Below are positions 1 to 7,480 of a DNA stretch of 64,000 nt, one piece after another. Below the pieces are notes generated by a model. That model saw only the letters and a list, made by a program, of their open reading frames with translations. It made no database searches and was not told where the DNA came from. Where the stretch lies: NCBI GenBank assembly GCA_048262455.1, contig JBLXFD010000007.1, forward strand, positions 1 through 64,000, written 5' to 3'. Position 1 is the stretch's first letter; each line of letters starts with the position of its first letter. The position numbers and the translations under genes were made by a program. The DNA comes from Psychromarinibacter sp048262455 (GTDB lineage Bacteria; Pseudomonadota; Alphaproteobacteria; Rhodobacterales; Rhodobacteraceae).

Positions 1-318
1 AAGAGGTACGTGAGCTGGGTTTAGAACGTCGTGAGACAGTTCGGTCCCTATCTGCCGTGGGTGTAGGATACTTGAGAGGAGTTGCCCCTAGTACGAGAGG
101 ACCGGGGTGAACGATCCACTGGTGGACCAGTTGTCGTGCCAACGGCAGTGCTGGGTAGCTATGATCGGAAAGGATAACCGCTGAAGGCATCTAAGCGGGA
201 AGCCCCCCTCAAAACAAGGTATCCCTGAGGGCCGTGGTAGACCACCACGTCGATAGGCCGGAGATGTAAGCGCCGTAAGGCGTTCAGTTGACCGGTACTA
301 ATTGCCCGATAGGCTTGA
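1..318 (+). rRNA. rrl: 23S ribosomal RNA, 3' end (partial)
   Basis: The window opens inside 23S rRNA. The sarcin-ricin loop sequence AGTACGAGAGGACCGG is readable at 89-104, and the conserved domain VI ending (gctgaaggcatctaagcggg, 180-199) follows. The 5' part lies outside the window. The 3' boundary near 318 is estimated from where the conserved helix ends, not from a mapped end. Confidence 0.97.
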
Positions 319-406
319 TTTGATCCAGTAGAAGCCAGGTTGCCTGGCAGGATCGAAAGCATACGCCACAGTGTGCTGACTTGGACGGTGTCGCTCGCAA
401 GAGCGA

Positions 407-552
407 CGAGGTTCTTTCTCGGTTTGGTGGTCATAGCACGAGCAAAACACGCGATCCCATCCCGAACTCGACCGTTAAGTGCCGTAGCGCCGATGGTACT
501 GCGTCTTAAGACGTGGGAGAGTAGGTCACCGCCAAACCTAGTAAGAACCTCG
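407..552 (+). other. 5S precursor processing stem
   Basis: Ten bases before 5S (407-416, CGAGGTTCTT) are perfectly complementary to ten bases after it (543-552, AAGAACCTCG). The two arms would pair in the rRNA precursor and form a duplex enclosing 5S, as expected for a ribonuclease processing stem. A separate small hairpin (GTCGCTC, loop GCAA, GAGCGAC, 390-407) sits in the 23S-5S spacer. No tRNA lies between 23S and 5S. Confidence 0.75.
421..539 (+). rRNA. rrf: 5S ribosomal RNA
   Basis: The sequence has the 5S core (ATCCCATCCCGAACTCG, 454-470) and terminal helix arms GGTTTGGTGGT (421-431) and ACCGCCAAACC (528-538) that pair. The length of about 119 nt is normal. It lies about 100 nt behind 23S, the usual 23S-5S order. 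End positions come from the terminal helix and may be off by one or two bases. No initiator tRNA-Met gene follows before the terminator, although one often closes rRNA operons in this group. Confidence 0.95.
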
Positions 553-586
553 TCCGTATCTCTCTTTTCGATGACGACTGCGAACG

Positions 587-610
587 GCCGCGCCTTGTGC
601 GCGGCTTTTT
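587..610 (+). terminator. rRNA operon terminator
   Basis: A perfect 7-bp stem GCCGCGC (587-593) pairs with GCGCGGC (599-605) around a 5-nt loop and is followed directly by five T. This is an intrinsic terminator for the rRNA operon. The next 204 bases before the first protein gene show no other feature I can support. Confidence 0.85.
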
Positions 611-814
611 CGTGTCTGGAGTTTCGGTTGCGGGAGGGGCCTACCTGCCCTCTGCGCACACTGATGCCCGGCGAAACCGACCCTCCCGAAGCAACATCTG
701 CAATCATGGGAATGTGATGGATCCTTTTCCCTGAAAGGCAGTTGGGATGAGCGCGTTCGATGTGGGCGGAAGCTCGCCGGTCCGGACGCGCCAAGGACAG
801 AAGGAGAGAGACAG

Positions 815-1396
815 ATGAGAAGACGCGCCTTTCTGGGATCGGGCATCGCAGCCGCAACGCTCGCCGCCGCCACCCCCCTTCGCGCCCACGACAAGAACGT
901 TCCCCTGCCGCCGGAATTTCTTCCCCAGGAAGTCGTGATTGACGGAGGCTTTCCCGCCGGTGAGATCCACGTGGTTCCCGACCGCTTCGCGCTGTACTGG
1001 ACGCTGCCGAACAACCGTGCGCGCCGGTACTCCGTCGGCATCGGCCGCCCGGGTCTGTACGAGGCGGGCGAGTTTACCATCGGTGCAAAGAAAGAGTGGC
1101 CCAGCTGGACCCCCACCCCCGACATGATCGCCCGTGAGCCGGCCAAGTATGGCCAGTTCCGGGACGGGATGCCGGGCGGCGAGGATAATCCGCTTGGTGC
1201 CCGCGCGCTGTACCTCTTCACCCCGGAGCGGGGCGATACCTTCCTGCGCATTCATGGCACCAACGATCCCACGACGATCGGCAAACGCGTGTCCAACGGC
1301 TGTGCGCGACTGGTGAACGACCACGTCATCGACCTTTATGACCGCGTGCCGATGGACACGCGGGTCATCCTCTACCCCCCGTCGACCGGGGTCTGA
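815..1396 (+). CDS. YkuD-type L,D-transpeptidase (copy 1)
   Basis: This 193-residue protein has the YkuD catalytic signature, with His147 in HGT and Cys163 in SNGCARL. Such enzymes form or rearrange meso-DAP crosslinks in periplasmic peptidoglycan, or attach proteins to it, using a Cys acyl-enzyme. The N-terminus RRRAFLG plus an Ala-rich segment looks like a Tat-type export signal. The ATG at 815 has AAGGAGAG upstream (801-808). A closely similar paralogue lies at 55464-56042 with the same length, motif spacing and the shared block KEWPSWTPT/VEWPSWTPT. A hairpin at 1423-1450 closes the unit, so it is probably monocistronic. The family call is firm; which crosslink or substrate it handles is not known. 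Confidence 0.93.
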   Translation: MRRRAFLGSGIAAATLAAATPLRAHDKNVPLPPEFLPQEVVIDGGFPAGEIHVVPDRFALYWTLPNNRARRYSVGIGRPGLYEAGEFTIGAKKEWPSWTPTPDMIAREPAKYGQFRDGMPGGEDNPLGARALYLFTPERGDTFLRIHGTNDPTTIGKRVSNGCARLVNDHVIDLYDRVPMDTRVILYPPSTGV

Positions 1397-1422
1397 GGAA
1401 CAACCCTTGTGGATTAAATGCG

Positions 1423-1450
1423 ACGCCGGCGCGGATTAACGCGCCGGCGT
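1423..1450 (+). terminator. Strong hairpin after L,D-transpeptidase
   Basis: An 11-bp perfect inverted repeat (ACGCCGGCGCG and CGCGCCGGCGT) encloses the loop GATTAA. It lies 27 bases after the stop codon. The tract after it is not a clean T run, so termination efficiency is uncertain, but position and stability fit a transcription terminator. Confidence 0.65.
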
Positions 1451-1526
1451 TCGCGTTTCAGGTCCACCTGATGCACTTCCCTCGGTAGATTGCCGCCAAC
1501 AATAAAAGATCTACAGGCAGGCAGGC

Positions 1527-2576
1527 ATGATAACGGGCTTTCAGGGCACGTTCGCGATCGCATGGTCCCAAAGCGAACTCGACGGCGTTTCTGCCGCTGA
1601 TCCGGCAGAATTCTCCGTCGGTGCCATATGGCGCTGGACCGGCGAGGCGGTTCGTATCGACGGGCCGGACGGTGTCCGATCGCTCGGCGCCTCTGAAGAA
1701 GCAAGAGATCTGCACCGCCACGCGGCCCGTGCGGCACGGCGACTCGTATCGGCCTCGGCCGAAATCGTGCGGGACGGATTGGAAGGGCCGGAGGTACCGT
1801 TACTCGGGACCGGTTTCTGCGCGACCGACGGACGTCATCGCTACGCGGTCTCACTGGTCAGCCGCCCGCAAGGCACCCGGCTGGCCGTCTTCACCGGGCT
1901 GCTCCCTCCCGCGAATGCCGATCTCTGGATTACCGAGGTGGTGAATACCGACCAATCCCCGCGCCGCGGCCGCAAAGTGCCATCGGTCATCTGCTTCACC
2001 CCCGATACGCTGATCGACACCCCGGACGGCCCCCGCCAGATCGGAACCCTCGAGGAAGGCGACCGCGTCCTCACCCGCGACGACGGCGCGCAGCCGGTCA
2101 CCTGGATCGGCCGCCGCCGGATCAGCGGCGCGCGGCTGCACGCGATGCCGGAGCTGCGGCCCGTCCGAATTCGCGCCGGTGCCATGGGGCCCGACGTCCC
2201 GGGCGGCGATCTTCTGGTCTCGCCGGAGCACCGCGTGCTCATCACCGGCGCCAAGGCGCAGGCGCTGTTCGGGACCGACGAGGTGCTGGTGGCCGCGAAG
2301 GACCTCGTGGACGACCGGCACATCCGCATCGACCACCGGCTGCGCGAAGTCACCTATGTCCATGTCATGCTGGACCGGCACCAGGTGGTGAAGGCCAACG
2401 GCCTGTTCAGCGAAAGCTTCCACCCCGCGGGGATGGATCTTTCCGCCCTCGACCCCGATCAGGCAGCGGCCCTCGCACAGCGCGCCGACCCCGCCACCTT
2501 CGGCCCCTTCGCCCGCCGGATGCTGACGCCGGCAGAGGCCGCGATCCTGCGCCACGGGGGCATCCGCACCCATTGA
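1527..2576 (+). CDS. Hint-domain (hedgehog/intein-type) protein
   Basis: The 349-residue protein has a C-terminal Hint domain from about residue 152. It starts with the block ICFTPDTLIDTPDGPRQIG, where Cys156 occupies the position of the autoprocessing nucleophile, and contains SPEHRVL with His235 in the block-B position. Hint proteins of this short type are common in Rhodobacterales, often beside calcium-binding repeats of exported proteins. Here residues 1-150 show no repeats, no signal peptide and no recognised domain, and no C-extein is obvious. Whether it self-cleaves is unknown. Its TGA stop overlaps the -35 element of the rpsD promoter. The domain call is good; the function is open. 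Confidence 0.82.
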   Translation: MITGFQGTFAIAWSQSELDGVSAADPAEFSVGAIWRWTGEAVRIDGPDGVRSLGASEEARDLHRHAARAARRLVSASAEIVRDGLEGPEVPLLGTGFCATDGRHRYAVSLVSRPQGTRLAVFTGLLPPANADLWITEVVNTDQSPRRGRKVPSVICFTPDTLIDTPDGPRQIGTLEEGDRVLTRDDGAQPVTWIGRRRISGARLHAMPELRPVRIRAGAMGPDVPGGDLLVSPEHRVLITGAKAQALFGTDEVLVAAKDLVDDRHIRIDHRLREVTYVHVMLDRHQVVKANGLFSESFHPAGMDLSALDPDQAAALAQRADPATFGPFARRMLTPAEAAILRHGGIRTH

Positions 2577-2600
2577 CACCAAGGGGCCAGCGGCTATAAG
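2573..2600 (+). promoter_or_regulatory. rpsD promoter (-35/-10)
   Basis: A consensus -35 TTGACA (2573-2578) is followed after 16 bases by TATAAG (2595-2600), five of six matches to the -10 consensus. It is the best sigma-70-type promoter in the window. The -35 overlaps the stop codon of the upstream Hint gene, so transcription would start near 2607, about 150 nt before rpsD. Confidence 0.7.
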
Positions 2601-2606
2601 CGCCCT

Positions 2607-2755
2607 TCGTTCCGGCCTTCTGGCCGGGGCGTTCATTGGTGTTGGTGGCCCCCGCAAGGGGAGGCCTGTCATCCTGCGAAAGTTCCGGCGTGCCGGGGCA
2701 GGAAAGGACAACGCCCTTCGGTCCCTCCGGGGACGTGCAATGAAGGAGATCAGAG
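2607..2755 (+). promoter_or_regulatory. Structured 5' leader of rpsD
   Basis: About 150 nt between the predicted transcription start and the GTG of rpsD contain four hairpins in a row. These are CCGGCC/GGCCGG (2612-2627), GGCC-CCC/GGG-GGCC with a GCAA tetraloop (2647-2666), TCCTGC/GCAGGA (2672-2703) with an inner CCGG stem, and GTCC/GGAC (2721-2734). The ribosome binding site AAGGAG (2743-2748) follows. S4 represses its own operon by binding mRNA in other bacteria, so an autoregulatory role is plausible. It is inferred, and no alphaproteobacterial S4 leader motif is recognised here. Confidence 0.45.
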
Positions 2756-3376
2756 GTGACCAAACGCACCGCTGCCAAGTACAAGCTCGACCGCCGCATG
2801 GGCGAGAACATCTGGGGCCGTCCGAAAAGCCCCGTGAACCGCCGCGAATACGGCCCCGGCCAGCACGGCCAGCGCCGCAAGGGCAAGATGTCGGACTTCG
2901 GCATTCAGCTGCGCGCCAAGCAGAAGCTGAAGGGCCACTACGGCGACCTGACCGAAAAGCAGTTCCGCCGCATCTACGCCGAGGCCGAGCGGGTCAAGGG
3001 CGACACCGGCGAGAACCTGATCGGCCTGCTGGAGCGCCGGCTGGACGCTGTGGTCTACCGCGCCAAGTTCGTGCCGACGATCTTTTCCGCACGCCAGTTC
3101 GTCAATCACGGCCACGTGCTGGTGAACGGCCAGCGCGTCAACATCCCGTCCTACCGCGTGAAAGAGGGCGACCGCATCGAGGTGCGCGAGCGTTCCAAGC
3201 AGCTGGCCAGCGTGCTGGAGGCTTCGCAGCTGCCCGAGCGGGACGTGCCGGACTACCTGGAAGTCGACCACAACAAGATGGTCGCCACCTTCGTGCGGAC
3301 CCCGGCCCTCTCGGACGTGCCTTACGCCGTTCAGATGGAACCGCACCTCGTCATCGAATTCTACGCCCAGAACTGA
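2756..3376 (+). CDS. rpsD: 30S ribosomal protein S4
   Basis: This 206-residue protein is ribosomal protein S4, a primary binder of the 5' domain of 16S rRNA during 30S assembly. The N-terminal S4 domain (residues about 3-90) carries the motif GENIWGRPKSPVNRREYGPG. The RNA-binding S4 fold follows from about residue 95, with RRLDAVVYRAKF and FVNHGHVLVNGQRVNIPSYR. Translation starts at GTG 2756, with AAGGAG 8 bases upstream. It stands alone rather than in the alpha operon, with its own promoter, leader and terminator, as is usual in alphaproteobacteria. The identification is certain. Confidence 0.98.
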   Translation: MTKRTAAKYKLDRRMGENIWGRPKSPVNRREYGPGQHGQRRKGKMSDFGIQLRAKQKLKGHYGDLTEKQFRRIYAEAERVKGDTGENLIGLLERRLDAVVYRAKFVPTIFSARQFVNHGHVLVNGQRVNIPSYRVKEGDRIEVRERSKQLASVLEASQLPERDVPDYLEVDHNKMVATFVRTPALSDVPYAVQMEPHLVIEFYAQN

Positions 3377-3410
3377 TCATCGACTGATCGTTCCGGGGTC
3401 GCAGATCCGA

Positions 3411-3440
3411 AGGGCCGCGCCGGCTGGTGCGGCCCTTTTC
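3411..3440 (+). terminator. rpsD intrinsic terminator
   Basis: The stem AGGGCCGC (3411-3418) pairs with GCGGCCCT (3429-3436) and runs into TTTT. It ends the rpsD transcript and lies just before the end of the convergent NlpC/P60 gene. Confidence 0.85.
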
Positions 3441-3447
3441 CTTTGCC

Positions 3448-4275
3448 CTACAGCCGCCGCCGCGCGATCACCGGCCCGTCACCCTGCGCCTCGATCCGCA
3501 GGATTGCCGGCTCCACCGCCTCGTAGGCCACGGCCATGCGAAAGGCGTTGGCATGGATCAGCGTCTCGGGGTCCACCGCCATCGCCACGTGCCCCTTCCA
3601 GAACAGCAGGTCGCCCCGCTGCAACGGCGCGTCCTCCTCCAGCGGTTGGCCAAGCTCCTCCTGCTGGTCGCTGTCCGCCGGGCAGGCATGCCCCGCCGCC
3701 AGCAGCGCCGCCTGCACGAGGCCGGAACAATCGATCCCCCGCGGCGTGTTGCCTCCCCAGACATAAGGGGCGCCGAAGAACAGCTGCGCGGCGGTGACGG
3801 GGTCGGTAAACCGCTTTTCGATCGGCCAGAGGTGCGGCTTGGGAATGTACAGCCCTTCCGCCGTCTCGAACCAGCGCGCCTGATGAGAGACGACCGCGAC
3901 CGAGGCGCCGAACACCAGGTCCAGCGTCTGCGGCACCTTGAAGTTCGGCTCGGCGTAGGCCTGCGAGCCCGGCACCGAAACCCAGTGGGTCGGCTCCGGG
4001 TCCAGCGAGCCCAGCACCGCTTCCGACAGGTAGCCGACGTAGCCGTCCTTCGCCGCTTGCACGAAGGCGTAGCCATTGTGCCGGTCGTAGATGGTCACCG
4101 CGTCCCCCAGCAGAAGCTGCCGGTCACGCGGGCCGCCGGGACTGCGCCAGAGGTCGGCGTAGGGCAGGGCGATGCGCGCCGGCATCCCCTCGTCGTAGCG
4201 CGGCGCCTCTACTTGCCCGCGCAGGTGCTCGGCGGCGACGCGCGCATTGGCGGGGGTGGTGCGCCGGTCGGTCAC
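3448..4275 (-). CDS. NlpC/P60 family peptidoglycan endopeptidase
   Basis: The 275-residue protein has a bacterial SH3-like region (about residues 35-90), a second SH3-like stretch, then an NlpC/P60 domain from about 160. The catalytic triad is visible as Cys183 in DCSGLVQ, His229 in GHVAMAVD and a third polar residue, probably His241. These enzymes cut the peptide stems of murein, often next to D-Glu. There is no signal peptide, so it may act on cytoplasmic recycled muropeptides. Its ATG overlaps the stop of the upstream M17 aminopeptidase gene (ATGA, 4272-4275), so the two are translationally coupled. This fits murein-peptide breakdown to amino acids. Confidence 0.92.
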   Translation of the reverse strand: MTDRRTTPANARVAAEHLRGQVEAPRYDEGMPARIALPYADLWRSPGGPRDRQLLLGDAVTIYDRHNGYAFVQAAKDGYVGYLSEAVLGSLDPEPTHWVSVPGSQAYAEPNFKVPQTLDLVFGASVAVVSHQARWFETAEGLYIPKPHLWPIEKRFTDPVTAAQLFFGAPYVWGGNTPRGIDCSGLVQAALLAAGHACPADSDQQEELGQPLEEDAPLQRGDLLFWKGHVAMAVDPETLIHANAFRMAVAYEAVEPAILRIEAQGDGPVIARRRL

Positions 4276-5657
4276 AGGCCGACAAGCCCCGGTAGCGCGG
4301 CCAGCAGTGCCCTGGCGCCTTGCCCGGTGCCGCCCTTGGGCCGGCCGGGGGCGGCGGCGGGTTGCCAGCCGTAGATGTCGAAATGCGCGTAGCGCGCGGT
4401 GTCGGTGACGAAGCGGCGCAGGAACAGCGCGGCGGTGATGGAGCCGGCAAAGCCGCCCTTGGGCGCGTTGTCGAGATCGGCGATGCCCGGCTCGATCATG
4501 CTCTCGTAAGGCTCGTGGAACGGCATCTCCCAGACCGGGTCCGCCGCCTTGCCGCCGCCCGCGCGGATCGCCGCGGCCAGCGCCGGGTCGGTGGCATAGA
4601 AGGGCGCAAGGTCCGGCCCCACCGCCACCCGCGCCGCGCCGGTCAGCGTCGCCATGGAGATCAGCAGGTCCGGCGGCGTCTCGTCCGCCAGCGCCAATGC
4701 GTCGGCCAGCACCAGCCGCCCCTCGGCGTCGGTGTTGTTGATCTCCACCGTCAGCCCCTTGCGCGACATCAGGATGTCGCTGGGACGGAAGGCGCTGCCA
4801 GAAATCGCGTTCTCGACGGCCGGGATCAGCACCCGCAGGCGCAGCGGCAGGCCCAGCCCCATGATCATCCGCGCCAGCCCCAGCACGGTCGCGGCGCCGC
4901 CCATGTCCTTCTTCATCAGGCCCATGGAGCTGCCGGGCTTGATGTTCAGCCCGCCGGTGTCAAAGCAGACGCCCTTGCCCACCAGCGTCACCGCCGGACC
5001 GTCGGTGCCCCAGGTCATTTCGATCAGCCGGGGCTGCGCGGCGGCGGCGCGGCCGACGGCGTGGATCATGGGAAAGTTCTGCTCCAGCAACTCCTCGCCC
5101 GCGATCACTTCGCAGCCGGCGTCGAAGTCGGAGGCGAGATCGCGCACCGCCTCTTCCAGCGCATCCGGGCCCATGTCGGCGGCGGGGGTGTTGATCAGGT
5201 CGCGGGTCAGCGCCTCGCCGGCGGCGATATGTTCCAGCCGCGAAGCGTCGACACCTTCGGGCGCCACCAGATCGGCGCCGGGATCGCCGCCCTCGCGGTA
5301 GCGGGTGAAGCGATAGCGCGCCAAGAGCCAGCCAAGCGCGTTCTCCTCCAGCGCCGCCTCGGGCAGCCCGCCCGCCAGCCGGTAGGTGCCCGTCGGCAGC
5401 GCCGCCTGCGCCTCGGCCAAAGCAAACCGCCCGCGCGCCCGGGCCGCGGCGTCGCCGTACCCCAGCAACGCCGCCTCGATCCCCCCCTCGGCGGAGGGGA
5501 TCACCAGCACCCGGCCAAGCACGGCGTTGAAGCCGGAGGCAGAGCACCAGCGCCGCACCCGGTCGTCCCGGCCCTCCAGCCAGCTGCCAAGATCGTCTTT
5601 CGACACCACGTGAAGCGGGATCGCGTCATCGGTTTCTTGGGCGAAGGTCAGGGACAT
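4272..5657 (-). CDS. M17 leucyl aminopeptidase family protein
   Basis: This 461-residue metallopeptidase has all the M17 catalytic residues: Lys228 and Asp233 (GKGVCFDTGG), Lys240, Asp251 (KKDMGG), and Asp310, Glu312 and Arg314 in NTDAEGR. M17 enzymes remove N-terminal residues from peptides with two metal ions in a cytoplasmic hexamer. It is shorter than classical PepA (about 500 residues), mostly in the N-terminal domain, and is probably not the DNA-binding XerC/D-cofactor type. It is the first gene of a coupled pair with the NlpC/P60 hydrolase, suggesting use on murein-derived peptides. The start ATG at 5657 is the first in frame. Confidence 0.93.
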   Translation of the reverse strand: MSLTFAQETDDAIPLHVVSKDDLGSWLEGRDDRVRRWCSASGFNAVLGRVLVIPSAEGGIEAALLGYGDAAARARGRFALAEAQAALPTGTYRLAGGLPEAALEENALGWLLARYRFTRYREGGDPGADLVAPEGVDASRLEHIAAGEALTRDLINTPAADMGPDALEEAVRDLASDFDAGCEVIAGEELLEQNFPMIHAVGRAAAAQPRLIEMTWGTDGPAVTLVGKGVCFDTGGLNIKPGSSMGLMKKDMGGAATVLGLARMIMGLGLPLRLRVLIPAVENAISGSAFRPSDILMSRKGLTVEINNTDAEGRLVLADALALADETPPDLLISMATLTGAARVAVGPDLAPFYATDPALAAAIRAGGGKAADPVWEMPFHEPYESMIEPGIADLDNAPKGGFAGSITAALFLRRFVTDTARYAHFDIYGWQPAAAPGRPKGGTGQGARALLAALPGLVGL

Positions 5658-5726
5658 GGGGGCTTCCGGTCTGGTTTCGAGGTGCCCGCCGACCCTAGCC
5701 TTTCGGCCTGTGGCGGCAAGCCCCGG

Positions 5727-6101
5727 TCAGCCCGGAACCTGCGAATCCCATATCCGGCAAAGCGACTCTTCGCCCACCCGCCGCAGCCGCGCCACCGTGG
5801 CGGCCAGCCCAAGGTCGTCGCGCCCGTGTCCAAGCACCAGCACGTCCGTCGCCACCCGCCGGACCAGCGGCATCCCCAGCCGCGTGGCGCAGACCTGCGC
5901 CGCGGCGGCGACGGCCATCAGCCCCGGCAGGTCGCATCGCTGCCAGCAGGCCTCTGTCTCGTCCAGCAGCACCGCCAGCTCCTCCATCGCCTCGCCGATC
6001 GCGAGTTCCCCGGCAGAAGGCCCGAGACGTCGCCAGATGTGTTCCAGCTGGTCATAGTCCAAGGCCACCGACTCTGCCGGTCGCAGTATACAGATCCCCA
6101 T
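5727..6101 (-). CDS. Conserved-looking small helical protein, unknown
   Basis: I do not recognise this 124-residue protein. It is predicted by eye to be almost wholly helical, soluble and acidic, with three Cys residues. The central pattern (WQRCDLPGLMAVAAAAQVCA then TRLGMPLVRRVATDV) resembles the spacing of a histidine phosphotransfer (HPt) four-helix bundle. Ala takes the place of the phosphorylated His, so a degenerate HPt fold is one possibility. Codon use matches its neighbours, and it lies 69 bases upstream of the M17 aminopeptidase gene on the same strand, so it may head that operon. The start ATG at 6101 is the only good one. Confidence 0.65.
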   Translation of the reverse strand: MGICILRPAESVALDYDQLEHIWRRLGPSAGELAIGEAMEELAVLLDETEACWQRCDLPGLMAVAAAAQVCATRLGMPLVRRVATDVLVLGHGRDDLGLAATVARLRRVGEESLCRIWDSQVPG

Positions 6102-6243
6102 TCCACACGCTCACCCCATGGCGCCCCCGCCACGTGTTCCCTAGCCCCCGGGCCTTAAGGGTCGCATTAACAGCCGGGGGATTTCTGGCTCGAATTTCCT
6201 GCAAATCCGGCCTAGGCAGGGACAGGGGAAAAAGGACGTGACC

Positions 6244-6894
6244 ATGGACAAAGCCAAACCCTTGCCGAACTACCTCATCACCCGCTTCCACGGGTGGAAG
6301 GCCACCAGCTATGCCGAGAACAAGGCCTGGTATCGCCGCCTTGCCGACGAGGGGCAGCGGCCCCGGGCGATGATCATCTCCTGCTGCGACAGCCGCGTGC
6401 ATGTCACCGCGATCTTCGGCGCCGACCAGGGAGAATTGTTCATCCACCGCAACATCGCCAACCTGGTGCCGCCCTACGAGCCGGACGGCGAGGCGCACGG
6501 CACCTCGGCGGCGGTGGAATACGCGGTGACCGCGCTGAAGGTCGCCAACATCCTGGTGGTGGGCCATTCCAACTGCGGCGGCGTCAAGGGCTGTCACGAC
6601 ATGTGCGGCGGCGACGCGCCGGAGCTGGAGCAGAAGTCCAGCTTTGTCGGCCGCTGGATGGACATCCTGCGCCCGGGCTACGAGCGGGTGAAGGACATCC
6701 CCGATCCGGCAGAGCGGACCCGCGCGCTGGAATTTGAGGCGGTGCTGGTCAGCCTGAACAACCTGATGACCTTCCCCTTCGTGGCAGAGGCCGTGGAGCG
6801 CGAGGAACTGTCGCTGCACGGCCTCTGGAACGATATCGGGAACGGCGACCTGCTGTGCTACGACCCGAAGACGGCGGTGTTCGAGCCGGTCTGA
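6244..6894 (+). CDS. can: Beta-class carbonic anhydrase
   Basis: The 216-residue protein interconverts CO2 and bicarbonate. The beta-class zinc site is visible: Cys47, Asp49 and Arg51 in CCDSR, and His108 and Cys111 in HSNCGG. There is no signal peptide, so it should be cytoplasmic, supplying bicarbonate for carboxylases. I chose ATG 6244 rather than the in-frame GTG at 6238, because the AGGA at 6233-6236 is 7 bases from the ATG but only 1 base from the GTG. It is transcribed away from the M17 group and ends facing the small-protein cluster. Confidence 0.95.
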   Translation: MDKAKPLPNYLITRFHGWKATSYAENKAWYRRLADEGQRPRAMIISCCDSRVHVTAIFGADQGELFIHRNIANLVPPYEPDGEAHGTSAAVEYAVTALKVANILVVGHSNCGGVKGCHDMCGGDAPELEQKSSFVGRWMDILRPGYERVKDIPDPAERTRALEFEAVLVSLNNLMTFPFVAEAVEREELSLHGLWNDIGNGDLLCYDPKTAVFEPV

Positions 6895-6909
6895 CAAGGC
6901 AAGGCGGCA

Positions 6910-6953
6910 GGACCGGGCAAGCTGGCGTGGGGGCTTACGCCGCCGCCCGGTCC
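6910..6953. terminator. Convergent hairpin after carbonic anhydrase
   Basis: GGACCGGGC (6910-6918) pairs with GCCCGGTCC (6945-6953), with an inner GGCGT/ACGCC stem (6924-6928, 6937-6941). It lies between two converging genes, so it could end transcripts from both sides. There is no T run. Confidence 0.45.
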
Positions 6954-6962
6954 CCGACCGCC

Positions 6963-7160
6963 TCAGGCAGCCTGAAGCTGCGACTGAGGCGCGTTGGTAT
7001 TGGCGGCGGCGCGGCGGGAGGCGAACTGCGCCGGCAGGTTGGCGGGGCGGCGCGACCGGGCCTCTTCCATGCAGAAGATGTTCTCGTCCCGGCGGTCGGC
7101 CACGTTGGCAAGCAGGACACGGCGGTTCTGGCGGGCGCGGTTCAGCAATTCCTTTTGCAT
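6963..7160 (-). CDS. Small orphan protein, 65 aa (cluster gene 3)
   Basis: I do not recognise this basic 65-residue protein (MQKELLNRARQNRRVLLANV at the N-terminus). The first half is rich in Arg, Asn and Leu and probably helical; the tail is low-complexity with Ala, Gln and Asn. It has one Cys and no membrane segment or signal peptide. A GGAGAG ribosome site lies 6 bases before the ATG at 7160, and third codon positions are GC-rich like its neighbours, which supports real coding. It is the last of three similarly sized genes on this strand. Confidence 0.6.
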   Translation of the reverse strand: MQKELLNRARQNRRVLLANVADRRDENIFCMEEARSRRPANLPAQFASRRAAANTNAPQSQLQAA

Positions 7161-7258
7161 TTTCTTCTCTCCGTTCGTCTTTTTGTGTTTTGTCTGGGAT
7201 CGGTGATTAACTTTTCGTCTTCCGGTTGTATCGGCCGCTTCGTTCGGCCGCTCCGGGA

Positions 7259-7438
7259 TCAGGCGGCGAGGGCGGCGCCCGCGTGCTGGAAGAAGACGCC
7301 GCGCTGGGTGCGGACCACCAGGGTGCGGCGGCGGAACTCGCTGATCGAGACCACGTTGCCGGCGGGGCCGGCGGGGCGATCGTCGTTGTCGGCGCGGAGG
7401 GTGGCGATGACGGGGAAGCTGATGACGTTGGTGTTCAT
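7259..7438 (-). CDS. Small orphan protein, 59 aa (cluster gene 2)
   Basis: This 59-residue reading frame starts at ATG 7438 with CGGAGC eight bases upstream and stops at TGA 7259-7261. The product begins MNTNVISFPVIATLRADNDD, continues with an Arg-rich middle (SEFRRRTLVVRTQRGVFF) and ends with an Ala-rich tail. It has no Cys, signal peptide or membrane span, and I know no family for it. The good ribosome site, GC-rich third positions and position between two like-sized genes make it credible. It lies 42 bases behind cluster gene 1 and 98 bases before gene 3, so all three may share one transcript. Confidence 0.55.
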   Translation of the reverse strand: MNTNVISFPVIATLRADNDDRPAGPAGNVVSISEFRRRTLVVRTQRGVFFQHAGAALAA

Positions 7439-7480
7439 GGGAAGCTCCGTTTCGTTCGAGTGATTGTTTTTATGTGTGTT

